Assembly (NCBI RefSeq): GCF_001509795.1
Contig: NZ_LLZN01000062.1
Location: 1 to 64,000 of the forward strand
Source: Streptomyces sp. NRRL WC-3605
Lineage (GTDB): Bacteria > Actinomycetota > Actinomycetes > Streptomycetales > Streptomycetaceae
Reading direction: 5' to 3'
DNA: 64,000 nucleotides
Position 1 is the stretch's first letter; every line of letters starts with the position of its first letter. Of this stretch, positions 53,036 to 61,736 are shown piece after piece. The notes below the pieces were generated by a model, which was not told the origin of the DNA, ran no database searches, and saw nothing but the letters and a program-made list of their open reading frames with translations. Made by a program: the position numbers and the translations under genes.

Positions 53036-54723
53036 CCCACGACCACGACCTGGTACTCCGTCCGACGCGGGAGCAGATCACAGCCGCCCTGAATCCGCCG
53101 GCCGGCCGCAACGGCGGGGACCTGGTCGTGGAGACGCTGGCCGGGCTCGGCGCGACGACCGTGTTCGGGCTGCCCGGCCAGCACGCCCTCGGCATGTTCG
53201 ACGCGCTGCGCCGCAGCGACCTGCGCTACATAGGGCTGCGCGTGGAGAACAACGCCGGGTTCGCCGCCGACGCCTACGGCCGGATCACCGGCGAGGCGGC
53301 CCCGCTGCTGCTGTCCACGGGACCGGGCGCGCTGACCTCGCTGGCCGCGCTCCAGGAGGCGGCGGCCGCCTCGGCGCCGGTGCTCGCGATCAGCAGCCAG
53401 ATCCCTACGGCCGGCCTCGGCGGTGGCCGGCACGGCTATCTGCACGAACTCCCGGACCAGGCGGCCTCGTTCCGGGGCGTCGTGAAGTCGGTCCACACCG
53501 TGCGCGCCCAGTCCCAGATCCCGTCCGCGATCGAGGCGGCGTGGAAGTCGGCGCTCACCGCCCCGCACGGCCCGGTGTGGGTGGAGATCCCGCAGGACGT
53601 CCTGCTCGCCGGGACCTCGATCCCGGTCGTCACCGGCGGCGACGCCTTCCCCGAGGAACTGGTGCCGCGCCCGGAGCTGACGGCGGTGGCGGCCCATCTG
53701 CTGTCCCACGCCGAGCGCCCGGCGATCATCGCGGGCGGGGGAGTGGTCCGCGCGGACGCCTCGAAGAAGCTGCTCCAGCTGGCGGAGACCCTTCAGGCAC
53801 CGGTGGTCACCACCCCCGGCGGCAAGGGCGCGTTCCCGTGGGAGCACCCGCTGTCGCTCCAGTCGTGGATCGAGGACCGGCACACCACCGACTTCCTGGA
53901 GGACGCCGACGTTCTGCTGGTGGTCGGCTCCGGGCTCGGTGAACTCTCCTCGAACTACCACACGTTCAGGCCGCGCGGACGGGTCGTCCAGATCGAGGCC
54001 GACCTCGGCAAGCTGGAGTCCAACCACCCGGCGCTGGGCATCCACGCCGACGCCCGGCCCGCGTTGCAGGCGCTGCTGGAGACCGTGTCCGGGCGCGACG
54101 ACCCGGACGCCCCCGGGCGGGTGCGCGAGGTGCTCGCGAAGGTCGCCGCCCGGATCGCCGCCCAGGACCTGACGCTGGAGCAGGAGGTGCTGGCGTCCGT
54201 CCGCCGGGCCCTGCCCGCCGGCTCCTCGTCCTTCTGGGACATGACGATCCTGGCGTACTGGGCCTGGTCGGCGTTCGACGCCAAGGGCCCCAACCGCATG
54301 CACTCCGCGCAGGGCGCCGGCGGCCTCGGCTACGGCTTCCCGGCGGCGCTCGGCGCGGCCGCCGCCGACCCGACCCGCCCCGTGCTCGCGGTGTCCGGTG
54401 ACGGCGGCGCCCTCTACTCGATCGCCGAGCTCGCCACGGCCCGGCAGTACGGGCTGGACGTCACCTGGCTCATCGTCGACGACGGCGGCTACGGCATCCT
54501 GCGCGAGTACATGAACGACGCCTTCGGCGAGGCCACGGCGACCGAACTGACGCGTCCGGACTACGTGGCGCTCGCCGAGTCGTTCGGCGTCCCCGGGGTC
54601 AGGACCACGCCCGAGACCCTGGAGGCGGACCTGGCAAAGGCCCTGTCCGAGCCGGGCCCCTCGGTGGTGGTGCTCCCGGCGGTGCTGCGCATGTTCGCCC
54701 CCACGCATCTGGGATCGGAGTGA
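53032..54723 (+). CDS. ThDP-dependent enzyme (acetolactate-synthase-like)
   Basis: A 563-residue ThDP enzyme. The catalytic Glu is E72 in [20 protein letters not shown], and the cofactor motif is [17 protein letters not shown] to [12 protein letters not shown]. The overall order of domains (N-terminal ThDP pyrimidine domain, central domain, C-terminal ThDP pyrophosphate domain) is that of acetolactate synthases, benzaldehyde lyase and N2-(2-carboxyethyl)arginine synthase. Its tight coupling to the ureohydrolase suggests a shared catabolic route, for instance decarboxylation of a 2-oxo acid derived from a guanidino acid. The GTG start overlaps the ureohydrolase stop by 4 bases. Confidence 0.85.
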   Translation: MTHDHDLVLRPTREQITAALNPPAGRNGGDLVVETLAGLGATTVFGLPGQHALGMFDALRRSDLRYIGLRVENNAGFAADAYGRITGEAAPLLLSTGPGALTSLAALQEAAAASAPVLAISSQIPTAGLGGGRHGYLHELPDQAASFRGVVKSVHTVRAQSQIPSAIEAAWKSALTAPHGPVWVEIPQDVLLAGTSIPVVTGGDAFPEELVPRPELTAVAAHLLSHAERPAIIAGGGVVRADASKKLLQLAETLQAPVVTTPGGKGAFPWEHPLSLQSWIEDRHTTDFLEDADVLLVVGSGLGELSSNYHTFRPRGRVVQIEADLGKLESNHPALGIHADARPALQALLETVSGRDDPDAPGRVREVLAKVAARIAAQDLTLEQEVLASVRRALPAGSSSFWDMTILAYWAWSAFDAKGPNRMHSAQGAGGLGYGFPAALGAAAADPTRPVLAVSGDGGALYSIAELATARQYGLDVTWLIVDDGGYGILREYMNDAFGEATATELTRPDYVALAESFGVPGVRTTPETLEADLAKALSEPGPSVVVLPAVLRMFAPTHLGSE

Positions 54724-54747
54724 TCCGGGGGGCCGCCTGCGCGAGGG

Positions 54748-55554
54748 CTACCAGATCGACTCGACCCACTCCGGGTGGTCGATGAAGGGGTTGCGGTTGC
54801 CCTGGTACGACGAGTAGATGACGTCGTTGCGGCGCTTCTCGGCGCTGTCCGGCGGGTCCTCGTCGTTCCACTGCTTCAGCACCGACAGACGCCCGTGGTA
54901 CGGGACGCTGCCGTTGATGGAGTCGTTGGCCTCCAGGTCGGGCCGGCCGTCGTCGCCCTCGTAGCGGACGGCCATGTAGAGGATCATGCGGGCCACGTCG
55001 CCCTTGACGGCGTCGCGGGGCTCGAAGGAGTTCGAGTCGGTCAGGCTGCCACCGGAGTTGGTGAAGGCGCTGCCGCCGTTGTCGAAGTCCTTGTTGCCGC
55101 GGACGGAGTTGACCTGGACGTCCTCGGGGCGCAGATGGTGCAGGTCGGTGCCGGGTCCGGCCGAGGTCCCGAAGTCGCCGTGGGACTGGGCCCACACGTG
55201 CTCGCGGTTCCAGTCGCCGGTGTCGCCGCCGTTCAGTGACTTGCTGCGGGAGATGCCGCTGTAGAGCAGCTTGACGTTGTTGCTGTTGGCCGGGTCCTGG
55301 TCGGTGACCTTCAGGGCGTCCCAGACGGCCGAGTAGGAGAGCTTGGTCTGGTTGCTGATGATCCCGTGGAGGGCGCTCTTCAGGGCGGGCCCGGTCTTGC
55401 CGAGCGCGGCGGCGTAGTACGTGTCGTCGTACGCCGTGGTGGTCGCGGCGGCCGGGGCCGCGGTCAGGGCCGGGGCGGTGAGCCCGGCCAGGAGGGCGGC
55501 CGTGGTGAGGGCCACGGACGTCCAGCGCCGGGGGCGTGGGGATGTCGCCGGCAT
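54748..55554 (-). CDS. secreted endonuclease I
   Basis: A 268-residue exported nuclease of the EndA/Vvn family. The signal peptide covers about 1-37 (ending APAAATTTAYDD). The beta-beta-alpha metal motif is DWNREHVWAQSHG with general base H119, followed by DLHHLRPEDVQVNSVRGNKD and a late NGSVPYHGRLSVLKQWNDED. It should cut extracellular DNA without sequence specificity. ATG 55554 has GAGGAG upstream. Convergent with the ThDP gene. Confidence 0.93.
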   Translation of the reverse strand: MPATSPRPRRWTSVALTTAALLAGLTAPALTAAPAAATTTAYDDTYYAAALGKTGPALKSALHGIISNQTKLSYSAVWDALKVTDQDPANSNNVKLLYSGISRSKSLNGGDTGDWNREHVWAQSHGDFGTSAGPGTDLHHLRPEDVQVNSVRGNKDFDNGGSAFTNSGGSLTDSNSFEPRDAVKGDVARMILYMAVRYEGDDGRPDLEANDSINGSVPYHGRLSVLKQWNDEDPPDSAEKRRNDVIYSSYQGNRNPFIDHPEWVESIW

Positions 55555-55765
55555 GGGGGGTCTCCTCTCGCGTGTCTACGCGGGTTGAGCGAAGGCGGCA
55601 TCCGGAGCGTGACATGGGCATGCAGGCGTGTCGAGATCCGGTGTGTGTCCATCAGGTGAAGGAGTCCCTCAATCCGGCGCAAATGCGGGCGAGTTGCGGC
55701 CTCGTGGCGCCAACTCGCGGCCGTATCCGTACAACCATTCGCGCGCCCTCGTTGGTCAACCAGCC

Positions 55766-56644
55766 ATGACTCACGGGACAGCGAGCGAGAACTCCACGGG
55801 CGCGGCCAGACGCGCGCGAGCGGTCGTCGCGGCGGGCCTGGGCGCCGGCCTCGTCATAGCGCCTCTCGCCGCCGCCGCACCGGCCGCGGCGGCCACCCCC
55901 ACCGTCAGCTGCACCTCGGCCAAGGCGGGGCTGGCCGACAAGCTGAAGCGGGACATCACCGCCGCCCTGGCCAACCGCAAGGGCACCGTCGCGGTCGGCC
56001 TGTACGACCGCTCCACGAAGACCACCTGCACGCTCCGGGCGACCAGCGCCTACGACTCGGCCAGCGTCGTCAAGGTGACCGTCCTGGCCACGCTGCTGTG
56101 GGACGCCAAGAAGCACGACCGGTACCTCACCGACCGCGAGGCGTCCCTCACCAAGGCCATGATCACCAAGTCGGACAACGCGGCGACCACCACCCTGTGG
56201 AAGCAGCTCGGCATGACCAAGATCAAGGGCTTCCTCAGCGCCGCCGCCATGACGAAGACCGTCCCCGGCGCGAACGGCTACTGGGGGCTCACCCAGATCA
56301 ACGTCACCGACGAGCAGAAGCTCCTCAAGCTCGTCACCGCCAAGAACTCCGTGCTCAGCGACAACTCCCGCGCCTACATCCTCAAGCTGATGGGCCAGGT
56401 CGTCTCCTCGCAGCGCTGGGGCACCCCCTACGGCGTGCCGTCCGGCGTCTCCGTGGCCGTCAAGAACGGCTGGCTGCAGCGCGCCACCCACGGCTGGCGG
56501 GTGCACAGCGTCGGCGCCTTCAAGGGCGGCGGCCACGACTACATGATCACGGTGCTCAGCCACGGCAACAACACCATGAACTACGGCATCGCCACCATCC
56601 AGGGCGTCGCCAAGGCCGTCCACAAGGACCTCAAGGCGAGCTGA
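55766..56644 (+). CDS. secreted beta-lactamase-fold serine hydrolase
   Basis: A 292-residue exported protein. The signal runs to about residue 44 (LVIAPLAAAAPAAAATPT). Class-A-type motifs are S100-V-V-K103 (nucleophile and Lys), S136-D-N138, and K233-N-G235 in place of the KTG box. The fold is that of class A beta-lactamases and some LpqF-like hydrolases. The Asn in the KxG box and no clear E166 equivalent make true penicillinase activity doubtful. Divergent from the endonuclease gene, with 211 bases between. ATG 55766 gives a sensible signal; longer frames do not. Confidence 0.82.
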   Translation: MTHGTASENSTGAARRARAVVAAGLGAGLVIAPLAAAAPAAAATPTVSCTSAKAGLADKLKRDITAALANRKGTVAVGLYDRSTKTTCTLRATSAYDSASVVKVTVLATLLWDAKKHDRYLTDREASLTKAMITKSDNAATTTLWKQLGMTKIKGFLSAAAMTKTVPGANGYWGLTQINVTDEQKLLKLVTAKNSVLSDNSRAYILKLMGQVVSSQRWGTPYGVPSGVSVAVKNGWLQRATHGWRVHSVGAFKGGGHDYMITVLSHGNNTMNYGIATIQGVAKAVHKDLKAS

Positions 56645-56658
56645 CCGCCCCGCCACCC

Positions 56659-56680
56659 CCCGCCGGATTGTTGCGGCGGG
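56659..56680 (+). terminator. weak terminator after the serine hydrolase
   Basis: A 7-bp stem CCCGCCG / CGGCGGG with the loop GATTGTTG, 14 bases after the stop and ahead of the ABC exporter gene. Confidence 0.4.
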
Positions 56681-56744
56681 ATGAAATCCGAGCTCACCGG
56701 CGTTGGTGCCTTCCGGTAGACCAGGACCAACGGGAGGCACGGGC

Positions 56745-59700
56745 GTGGCAGCGCAGCCAGGATGGGCACGACGACTGTGGGGCTACGCCTGGCGCTACCC
56801 GAAGGACGTGGTCCTCGCCCTCGGCTCCTCCCTCGGCGGCATGGCCGTCATGGCGCTCGTCCCGCTGATCACCAAGGTGATCATCGACGACGTGATCGGC
56901 GGCGAGCGCAGGATGGCCGTCTGGGCGGGGCTGCTGATCGTCGCCGCCGTCGCCGTCTACGTCCTCACCTTCGTCCGCCGGTACTACGGCGGCCGGGTCG
57001 CCCTCGACGTCCAGCACGACCTGCGCACCGACATGTTCCGGACGATCACCCGGCTCGACGGGCGCAAGCAGGACGAGCTGTCCACCGGGCAGGTCGTCGG
57101 CCGCGCCACCAGCGACCTCCAGCTGATCCAGGGCCTGCTCTTCATGCTCCCGATGACCATCGGGAACTTCATGCTCTTCCTGATCTCGCTGGGCATCATG
57201 ACCTGGCTGTCGCCGCCGCTGACCCTGGTCGCCCTCGCGGTCGCCCCCGCCCTGTGGTGGATCGCCCGGCGCAGCCGCAGCAGACTGCACCCCTCCACCT
57301 GGTACGCGCAGGCCCAGGCCGCGGCCGTCGCGGGCGTCGTCGACGGCGCCGTCAGCGGCGTACGCGTGGTGAAGGGCTTCGGGCAGGAGGACCAGGAGAC
57401 CGGCAAGCTCCGCGAGGTCGGACGGCGGCTCTACGCCGGACGGCTGCGCACCATCCGCTTCAACGCCAAGTACACCCCCGCCCTCCAGGCCGTCCCGGCG
57501 CTGGGCCAGGTCGCCATGCTCGCCCTCGGCGGCTGGCTGGCGGTGCGCGGGCACATCACGCTCGGCACCTTCGTCGCCTTCTCCACCTACCTCGCCCAGC
57601 TGGTCGGCCCGGTCCGCATGCTCGCCATGGTCCTCACCGTCGCCCAGCAGGCGCGCGCCAGCAGCGAACGCGTCCTGGAGCTGATCGACACCGAACCCTC
57701 GATCAAGGACGGCACCCGGACCCTCACGGCCGACGCCCCCGCCACCGTCGAGTTCGACGACGTCTCCTTCGGCTACGACGAGGAGCGCCCCGTCCTCGAC
57801 GGACTCAGCCTGGAGATCCGCGCCGGGGAGACCCTCGCCGTGGTCGGCGCCTCCGGGTCCGGCAAGTCCACCGTCTCCCTGCTGCTCCCGCGCTTCTACG
57901 ACGTCACGGGCGGCGCCGTCCTCGTCGGCGGCCACGACGTGCGCGAGCTGACCCTGGACTCGCTGCGGGCCGCGATCGGGCTCGTCCCGGAGGACTCGTT
58001 CCTCTTCTCCGACTCCGTCCGCGCCAACATCGCCTACGGCCGCCCCGACGCCACCGACGAGCAGATCGAGGCCGCCGCCCGCGCCGCCCAGGCCGACCGC
58101 TTCATCGCCGACCTCCCCGAGGGGTACGGCACCAAGGTCGGCGAGCACGGCCTGACCCTCTCCGGTGGCCAGCGCCAGCGGATCGCGCTGGCCCGCGCGA
58201 TCCTCGCCGACCCCCGGCTCCTCGTCCTCGACGACGCCACCTCGGCGGTGGACGCCCGGGTCGAGCACGAGATCCACGAGGCGCTCAAGCACGTCATGGA
58301 GGGCCGTACGACCCTCCTCATCGCCCACCGCCGCTCCACCCTCGGCCTCGCCGACCGCATCGCCGTCCTCGACGCCGGCCGGCTCGCCGACATCGGAACC
58401 CACGAGGAGCTCCAGGAGCGCTCCGCCCTCTACCGCCGCCTGCTCACCGACCCCGACGAGCTCGGCGGGGTCTCGCCCGGTCACACCCAGCCGCCCTCTC
58501 CCCAGGAGGACACCTCCGTCCGGGACGAGCTGGACGCCGAGTTCGACGCGGAGCGCGGGGTCACGCCCCGGCTGTGGACCGGCGACCGCGAACCCAAGGA
58601 CCTCGCGCTGGCCCAGTCCCCGGCCACCCCCGAACTGCTCGCCCAGGTCGAGGCCCTGCCCCCGGCGCGCGACGTCCCCGACGTCGACGAGGCGAGCGCG
58701 GTCCGGCCCGAGCGGTCGTACGGGCTGCGGCGGCTGCTGCGGGGCTTCGGGCGCCCGCTGCTGATCAGCCTCGCCCTGGTCGCCGTGGACGCGGGCATGG
58801 GCCTGCTGCTGCCGATCCTGATCCGGCACGGCATCGACTCGGGCGTCGGCCAGGCCGCGCTGGGCGCGGTGTGGGCGGCCTCCCTGCTCGGGCTGCTCGC
58901 GGTCACCGTCCAGTGGGCCGCGCAGATCGGCGAGACCCGGATGACCGGGCGCACCGGCGAGCGGGTGCTGTACGCGCTGCGGCTGAAGATCTTCGCCCAG
59001 CTCCAGCGGCTCGGCCTGGACTACTACGAGCGCGAGCTGACCGGCCGGATCATGACCCGCATGACGACGGACGTGGACGCGCTGTCCACGTTCCTGCAGA
59101 CGGGCCTGGTCACCGCCTTCGTCTCGGTCGTCACCTTCTTCGGCATCATGGGCGCCCTGCTGGTGCTCGACGTGCAGCTGGCGTTCGTGGTCTTCGCGAC
59201 CCTGCCGCCGCTGATCGTCGCCACCTACTTCTTCCGCCGGGCGAGCGTGAAGGCGTACGAGCTGGCCCGTGAGCGGGTGTCGGTGGTCAACGCCGACCTC
59301 CAGGAGTCGGTGGCGGGCCTGCGGATCGTGCAGGCGTTCCGGCGCGAGCGCGACGGCGGCGCCCGGTTCGCCGAGCGCAGCGACAGCTACCGCCAGGCCC
59401 GGATCCGCGGCCAGTGGCTGATCTCGATCTACTTCCCGTTCGTGCAGTTCCTGGCGTCGGCGGCGGCCGCCGCCGTGCTGATCGTGGGCGGGGTGCGGAT
59501 CGACGCGGCCACGCTGACGACCGGCGCGCTGGTGGCGTACCTGCTCTACATCGACCTGTTCTTCGCGCCGGTCCAGCAGCTCTCCCAGGTCTTCGACGGC
59601 TACCAGCAGGCCACGGTCTCGCTCGGCCGCATCCAGGAGCTGCTGCGCGAGCCGACGTCGACGCGGGCCGCCGAGGAGCCGCGCGAGGTGCGGGAGCTGC

Positions 59701-60461
59701 GGGGCGAGATCGCCTTCGAGGGCGTGCGCTTCGCCTACGGCGACGACGAGGAGGCGCTGTCCGGCATCGACCTGCGCGTCCCCGCCGGGCAGACCGTCGC
59801 GTTCGTCGGGGAGACCGGCGCCGGCAAGTCGACCCTGGTGAAGCTGGTCGCCCGGTTCTACGACCCGAGCGCCGGCCGCGTCACCGTCGACGGCACCGAC
59901 GTGCGGGACCTCGACCTGACGTCGTACCGCCACCGGCTCGGGGTCGTGCCGCAGGAGGCGTACCTCTTCCCCGGGACGGTCCGGGACGCCATCGCCTACG
60001 GGCGGCCCGACGCCACCGACGCCGAGGTCGAGGCGGCCGCACGGGCGGTGGGCGCGCACGAGATGATCGCGACCCTCGACGGCGGCTACCTCCACGAGGT
60101 CGCCGAGCGCGGCCGCAACCTCTCCGCCGGGCAGCGCCAGCTGATCGCGCTGGCCCGCGCCGAGCTGGTCGACCCCGACGTGCTGCTCCTCGACGAGGCG
60201 ACGGCCGCCCTCGATCTGGCCACGGAGGCCCAGGTCAACCAGGCGACCGACCGGCTCGCGGGCCGCCGTACGACCCTCGTCGTGGCCCACCGGCTGACGA
60301 CGGCCGCGCGGGCCGACCGGGTGGTGCTCATGGACCACGGCCGGGTCGCCGAGGACGGTACGCACGAGGAACTGCTGGCGCGCGGCGGACGGTACGCCGA
60401 GCTGTGGCGGACCTTCCTCGGGCAGGCCGAACCGGAGGAGCCGGTCGGCGTGGCCCGGTGA
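56745..60461 (+). CDS. fused two-half ABC exporter (B-family)
   Basis: A 1238-residue protein holding two full half-transporters in one chain: membrane domain 1 (about 1-320), ATPase 1 (about 335-575), a charged linker, membrane domain 2 (about 655-960) and ATPase 2 (about 985-1225). ATPase 1 has Walker A GASGSGKST (368-376), LSGGQ (472-476) and Walker B LLVLDDATS, so the catalytic Glu is Asp (D497). ATPase 2 is canonical: GETGAGKST, LSAGQ and LLLDEATAALD. This asymmetry is that of heterodimeric exporters. GTG 56745 with GGGAGG upstream is the start. Substrate unknown; drugs or lipids are usual. Confidence 0.92.
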   Translation: MAAQPGWARRLWGYAWRYPKDVVLALGSSLGGMAVMALVPLITKVIIDDVIGGERRMAVWAGLLIVAAVAVYVLTFVRRYYGGRVALDVQHDLRTDMFRTITRLDGRKQDELSTGQVVGRATSDLQLIQGLLFMLPMTIGNFMLFLISLGIMTWLSPPLTLVALAVAPALWWIARRSRSRLHPSTWYAQAQAAAVAGVVDGAVSGVRVVKGFGQEDQETGKLREVGRRLYAGRLRTIRFNAKYTPALQAVPALGQVAMLALGGWLAVRGHITLGTFVAFSTYLAQLVGPVRMLAMVLTVAQQARASSERVLELIDTEPSIKDGTRTLTADAPATVEFDDVSFGYDEERPVLDGLSLEIRAGETLAVVGASGSGKSTVSLLLPRFYDVTGGAVLVGGHDVRELTLDSLRAAIGLVPEDSFLFSDSVRANIAYGRPDATDEQIEAAARAAQADRFIADLPEGYGTKVGEHGLTLSGGQRQRIALARAILADPRLLVLDDATSAVDARVEHEIHEALKHVMEGRTTLLIAHRRSTLGLADRIAVLDAGRLADIGTHEELQERSALYRRLLTDPDELGGVSPGHTQPPSPQEDTSVRDELDAEFDAERGVTPRLWTGDREPKDLALAQSPATPELLAQVEALPPARDVPDVDEASAVRPERSYGLRRLLRGFGRPLLISLALVAVDAGMGLLLPILIRHGIDSGVGQAALGAVWAASLLGLLAVTVQWAAQIGETRMTGRTGERVLYALRLKIFAQLQRLGLDYYERELTGRIMTRMTTDVDALSTFLQTGLVTAFVSVVTFFGIMGALLVLDVQLAFVVFATLPPLIVATYFFRRASVKAYELARERVSVVNADLQESVAGLRIVQAFRRERDGGARFAERSDSYRQARIRGQWLISIYFPFVQFLASAAAAAVLIVGGVRIDAATLTTGALVAYLLYIDLFFAPVQQLSQVFDGYQQATVSLGRIQELLREPTSTRAAEEPREVRELRGEIAFEGVRFAYGDDEEALSGIDLRVPAGQTVAFVGETGAGKSTLVKLVARFYDPSAGRVTVDGTDVRDLDLTSYRHRLGVVPQEAYLFPGTVRDAIAYGRPDATDAEVEAAARAVGAHEMIATLDGGYLHEVAERGRNLSAGQRQLIALARAELVDPDVLLLDEATAALDLATEAQVNQATDRLAGRRTTLVVAHRLTTAARADRVVLMDHGRVAEDGTHEELLARGGRYAELWRTFLGQAEPEEPVGVAR

Positions 60462-60563
60462 GCCCGGCCCCCGCGTGGGCGTGACGGCCGTGCAACCATC
60501 CGGCATACGCCAGGCGTCCGTACACCAGTACGCTCATCGCCGGTGTACGGGGAGGACTTCACA

Positions 60564-60953
60564 GTGGACAAGGGTGGTATACGCCGACGACTGGCTGTCT
60601 GCCTGGCGCTGGTGACCGCGTCCGGGCTGCTCGCGATCGCCGTTCCGGCACAGGCGCACGCCGCGCCGAGCCGTTGCGAGGGACGCAAGGTCAGGACGTA
60701 TCCGTTCTCCACCGGGACGCTGTACGTGTACAAGAAGAACGGCTACGTCTGCGCGATCACGCTGCCGAAGAGCCCCGGGCGCAAGCAGCGCATGATGGTC
60801 AGCGTGCGGGCCTACCGGGCCAACCCGGTCACGGACGAGGGCCGGTACACCCGACGGGCCGGACCGGTGACCGTCCACGCCGGGAACCGCTGCGTGTGGG
60901 TGAAGGGCAAGGTGGGCGGCGACTCGGTGAGCAAGGGCTGGATCCTGTGCTGA
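60564..60953 (+). CDS. small secreted protein with four Cys
   Basis: A 129-residue exported protein. The signal is at about 1-34 (LAVCLALVTASGLLAIAV, ending AQAHAAPS). The mature part, about 95 residues, is basic, beta-rich and has four Cys (SRCEG, GYVCAI, NRCVW and the final WILC), fit for two disulfides. GTG 60564 has GGGGAGG upstream. Unknown family; convergent with the lipoprotein gene. Confidence 0.7.
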   Translation: MDKGGIRRRLAVCLALVTASGLLAIAVPAQAHAAPSRCEGRKVRTYPFSTGTLYVYKKNGYVCAITLPKSPGRKQRMMVSVRAYRANPVTDEGRYTRRAGPVTVHAGNRCVWVKGKVGGDSVSKGWILC

Positions 60954-60972
60954 CCGGCGGCGCGGGCCGCCC

Positions 60973-61599
60973 TCACATCCGCCGGGCGCAGCCGACCGGC
61001 TTCTCGCCGCCCACCTTCACGTAGAGGGCGGTCGACGAGGGGCACCGGGACCGTCTGTCCACGGTCCGCGTCACCTTGTAGCCCGGCTCGTGCTCGCCCT
61101 CGCCGTCGCAGGCCGTCTCCCGGACCTGCCCGTCGCCCGAGCCGTAGACGCAGTCGCCGACGATCGTGCGAGGGCCGCCCCCGCCGCCGGGGTCGCCCGG
61201 GTGGGGCGGGGTGAGGTTGCGCATGCAGGCGTAGCCCTGCGGGACGGCGCCGTCGCCGTCCTCGTCGGAGGTCCGGTCCTGGGCGCTGATGTGCAGGACG
61301 AAGTCGGTGGTCCCCGGGCACGGCGGGCCGCCGCGGACGGTGCCGTCGTGCCGGGCCACGACCCGCGCGGCCGCCCGCTCGCTCGCGCACGGCACCTCGG
61401 TGAAGCTGGTCCGGCCGAACGAACTGCACTCGTCCACCGCGAGGAACACCGCCCTGTGCCCACCGGGCACCGGCGCGGTGGCGCTCGTGCCCGGCGGGCC
61501 GTCCTCCGGGGACGCCGTCGGCCCCTGGCACCCCGTCAGCAGCGCGGCGAGCAGCGCCGCCGCCGTGCACACGGCCGCCCCACCTGGTCCTCCACGCAT
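60973..61599 (-). CDS. Cys-rich lipoprotein
   Basis: A 208-residue lipoprotein with the lipobox LLTGC (AAALLAALLTGC), a Pro/Ser linker, and a domain with about eight Cys (DECSSFGR, EVPCASER, GPPCPG, YACMRN, GDCVYGSG, TACDG, RRSRCPSS, VGCARRM). Probably four disulfides, extracellular. No family recognised. Convergent with the small secreted protein; both may be surface proteins of unknown role. Confidence 0.65.
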   Translation of the reverse strand: MRGGPGGAAVCTAAALLAALLTGCQGPTASPEDGPPGTSATAPVPGGHRAVFLAVDECSSFGRTSFTEVPCASERAAARVVARHDGTVRGGPPCPGTTDFVLHISAQDRTSDEDGDGAVPQGYACMRNLTPPHPGDPGGGGGPRTIVGDCVYGSGDGQVRETACDGEGEHEPGYKVTRTVDRRSRCPSSTALYVKVGGEKPVGCARRM

Positions 61600-61736
61600 C
61601 GCACCCCCCGGTACCCCCGGTCCAGCGTGACCCGCGACAGCGGGTGCACGCCAGACATACGGGGTCCTTTGCGCCGGTCGGTAACGAGTGCGCCCGTTGT
61701 GTGACGTACGGGCGCTACGTCTGATGCGTCAGCGGT

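Noticed and set aside
53032-54723. Clavulanic-acid-type gene cluster
   Set aside because: The ThDP enzyme and ureohydrolase recall CeaS and Pah, but beta-lactam synthetase, clavaminate synthase and other needed genes are absent.
56694-60506. A 1270-codon open frame antisense to the ABC exporter
   Set aside because: It mirrors the exporter's coding frame; in very GC-rich DNA the frame opposite a long gene often stays open. Its translation is low-complexity and has no family resemblance.
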